A stretch of DNA of 64,000 nt, taken from Primula veris. Taxonomy: Eukaryota; Streptophyta; Magnoliopsida; Ericales; Primulaceae. Location of the stretch: positions 5,118,343 through 5,182,342 of the forward strand of contig OY821748.1 of assembly GCA_963682055.1 (NCBI GenBank), written 5' to 3'. Positions 61,827 to 64,000 of the stretch are shown here, in pieces (the stretch's first letter is position 1; each line of letters begins with the position of its first letter). The translations under genes and the position numbers were made by a program. The notes beneath the pieces are model-generated. The model saw only the letters and a list, made by a program, of their open reading frames with translations, did not search any database and had not been told where the DNA came from.

Positions 61827-64000
61827 GTCTTTCGGGTTAGTTCTTCTGTGTATCAACAAAAGGATTCTGTAATTTATTGTGTAATCAAAACTCTTTCAAT
61901 TGATTGTTTGTCTACGCGTGCTTTGCTCTCTTATTAAATACTATAAAAAGTAATGAGAACTATGATATAGAGAAATCCATAAACTTGTTGGGGGATTTGT
62001 GAGCTGCAATTATCATCTTTGTAATCCTGTAAGTTTGCAATAGTATGTAATCACTTGAATAGCTGTGTAATTTTTATATATGCACACTATCTTGATGAAA
62101 CTCAGAAGATAGAGAACTCTGTTTGATTTTATTTCTATTGGTACGATTAATCATGTATAGGGGAATGATTGTCAACTCCTCAATTGGTACTAATCTTTAA
62201 AAAAAACCTTAATTGGTATGGTTGTAGGGCTGGCCTGTCACTGTCATGTCATTCTCTCCTTTTGTCTATGCTAAAGTTCTCAGCATTTTTATCTGTCGGG
62301 ATTATCAATTTTTGTTTGCTGTTAGTCTGTTGCACCAATAAAATTGAAAGAGCGAGTATTCTTTAATTATAATTCTATGCTAAATGGAAGTTGGATTATC
62401 AAACTGAATGTTATCTTGTTAGAATCCTTTCCAGGCTTGTTCTGATGTAGCCTTTTTCTTATAAATAGCTTGTATGAGAGCAGTGATTATATTCACATTA
62501 AACTGCACCCAGGTGCAGGAAGGTGCACATGTACCATCAATTTCGCTCATTTTGACAACTACACTAGAAACTCGATTTCATAAGAGGAGGAATTAACCCC
62601 TTCACGTCTGCATTGGTGCGAGCATATGTACAGGCATTTGTGTACAGTGTGTATAGTTTTTGAGATTGAGAAAGAAACCATTACTGCCTTTCACTTCTTG
62701 GACCAGAAAGCAAAAAGGATAATTTAAATAGGAGTACAATTTATAGCCAAAACAATAATAGAAATTGAGCTTAAAAGCTGCAACTAACAAATCTAACTAT
62801 CTTCACCTCATCGACATACAAATATTACTCTTTATAAGATGACATGTGCCATGCTGATGTTTTATTCGGTCACTTTTAGTTGTCGAAACTTTTTACAAGA
62901 TAAAACTGAAGAACTGCAAATTATGAGTGGTGATAAGATTACATGATAATCAAACAAGGTGGAAAACTAATTTTTTAACAAGATAAGCAAACTTGTTCAA
63001 TGTTGAGACAAAAAATATGTATTACCTGCTTAAAACTTCTGGCCTTTTCCGACTAGCAAACCAGGAAAAAAAACATAGCTTTTACTAGTCAGCAAAATAC
63101 ACGGCAATCAGTAAGCAAATAAAGAACACTCACTGAACCTTAAAAGCAATAAACAATCAAGCCCCGAGTCAACAGTGTTCTATATAAAGAATGGTACCAA
63201 AGGCAAGGGATGAACCAGCAAGTTGTTGATTGCCCATGATTTAAGTTGCTGAAAACTGGACTAAAGATAATGAATATAGTCTGCAGTGTTTTGAAATTAA
63301 TAGAGAATCGGCATCCTGCAATTTTGTAGTTTACTTGCATACATGTTTACTTGCTATAAAACGAGACTGTGATAAAAGCATCAGCATAACCAGCGCAAAC
63401 CAAACCGATGCTTCTCAAATTCACATTGATATAAGTAAACCACAATGTCTACTTACGATGGTATCAACATCAAGTAAAATTACCAGACAGAAATATTTAG
63501 TACATTTTGTAAGGATACTGCTTTGATTCTGAATTACTATAAAGAAATATGAACAAATTGAAAAACAAATGTGAACCTAAGATATTTAAAGATATCCGGG
63601 CTCTCAATACCCAGAGAGCAATAATGTCTTAAGATGACTACATGCTGCGCATCTATAATGAAAGTAAGTACTCATTCGGCTTATTTTCTCAAAAAGATAT
63701 TGGGTTAGTTTCAAATTATGGCAGAAGGAAGGGACTTCTCAAAATTAATATATTCAATTAGTCCCATGTAACTAATGTTGCATAAATGCATAAGCTCATT
63801 ATGAACGTATTCTCAGATTTTCTCAATGAAAATTGTATGATTATGGCACTCTCTTCATGAAATTTCTAACCTGCAGCTGAATCAATTAGCATCAACAATT
63901 TTACTGAACATCATATCATAGCTAAATTGTTATGCACGACTAAAGCTTAATCATGGATGCATAAAATGTGGACTTTGCATAAATAATTATCCTACAAGAA
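61827..64000. other. Right-edge region, 3' flank of MO25 and unassigned sequence
   Basis: The first few hundred bases are MO25 3' UTR. Beyond that I see no exon; the short frames at 62169, 62602, 63140 and 63335 show no family features. A neighbouring gene may start beyond the window. Confidence 0.5.

Noticed and set aside
1..64000. tRNA genes, rRNA, CRISPR arrays, conserved microRNA precursors
   Set aside because: No tRNA B-box in a plausible cloverleaf, no regularly spaced short repeats, and none of the common plant microRNA sequences I know were found by eye.

Overview
This is a eudicot plant nuclear segment. It is AT-rich, its genes carry many short exons with GT-AG introns, its leaders contain (TA)n and (GA)n microsatellites, and its intergenic DNA is full of small plant DNA transposons (MITE, CACTA, Stowaway, long-terminal-inverted-repeat types) plus LINE tails. 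The proteins match plant families (SAC3B, FBL4, a plant-type S-adenosylmethionine decarboxylase, MO25). The family or genus cannot be fixed from the sequence alone.

Layout. 1-4115: no supported gene. 4116-5741 (+): COA4-like twin-CX9C protein, 3 exons. 6455-9150 (-): cytosolic methionine-R-sulfoxide reductase B, 3 exons, convergent with COA4. 10085-25146 (+): a 19-exon SAC3B/GANP gene of the TREX-2 mRNA-export complex. It is divergent from MSRB, and introns 1 and 10 carry unusual tandem repeats. 26696-27712 (-): intronless S-adenosylmethionine decarboxylase with a very short leader. 27713-45024: transposon-rich intergenic DNA with nested long-inverted-repeat elements, Stowaway MITEs and two LINE 3' remnants. 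45025-53202 (-): FBL4-type F-box/LRR gene. 53203-56846: transposon-bearing spacer. 56847-61826 (+): MO25, 11 exons. 61827-64000: no supported gene.

The most unusual feature is at the 5' end of the F-box/LRR gene. The F-box-encoding first exon is present five times in tandem (about 0.65-0.82 kb spacing, 49984-53202) upstream of one set of seven LRR exons. Only the outermost copy E and the middle copy C keep an open frame together with a donor in the correct phase. Copies A, B and D carry a frameshift with a deletion, a stop codon, and a lost donor, respectively. The shared sequence stops within a few bases upstream of the ATG, so copies A-D do not share copy E's promoter. This is either a nascent alternative-first-exon array or a decaying partial duplication.

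The genes are unrelated housekeeping and regulatory functions (cytochrome oxidase assembly, protein repair, mRNA export, polyamine synthesis, ubiquitin ligase, kinase scaffold). Nothing suggests a functional cluster. All exon models were built by eye from reading frame, splice-site phase and remembered family sequence, without transcript data.
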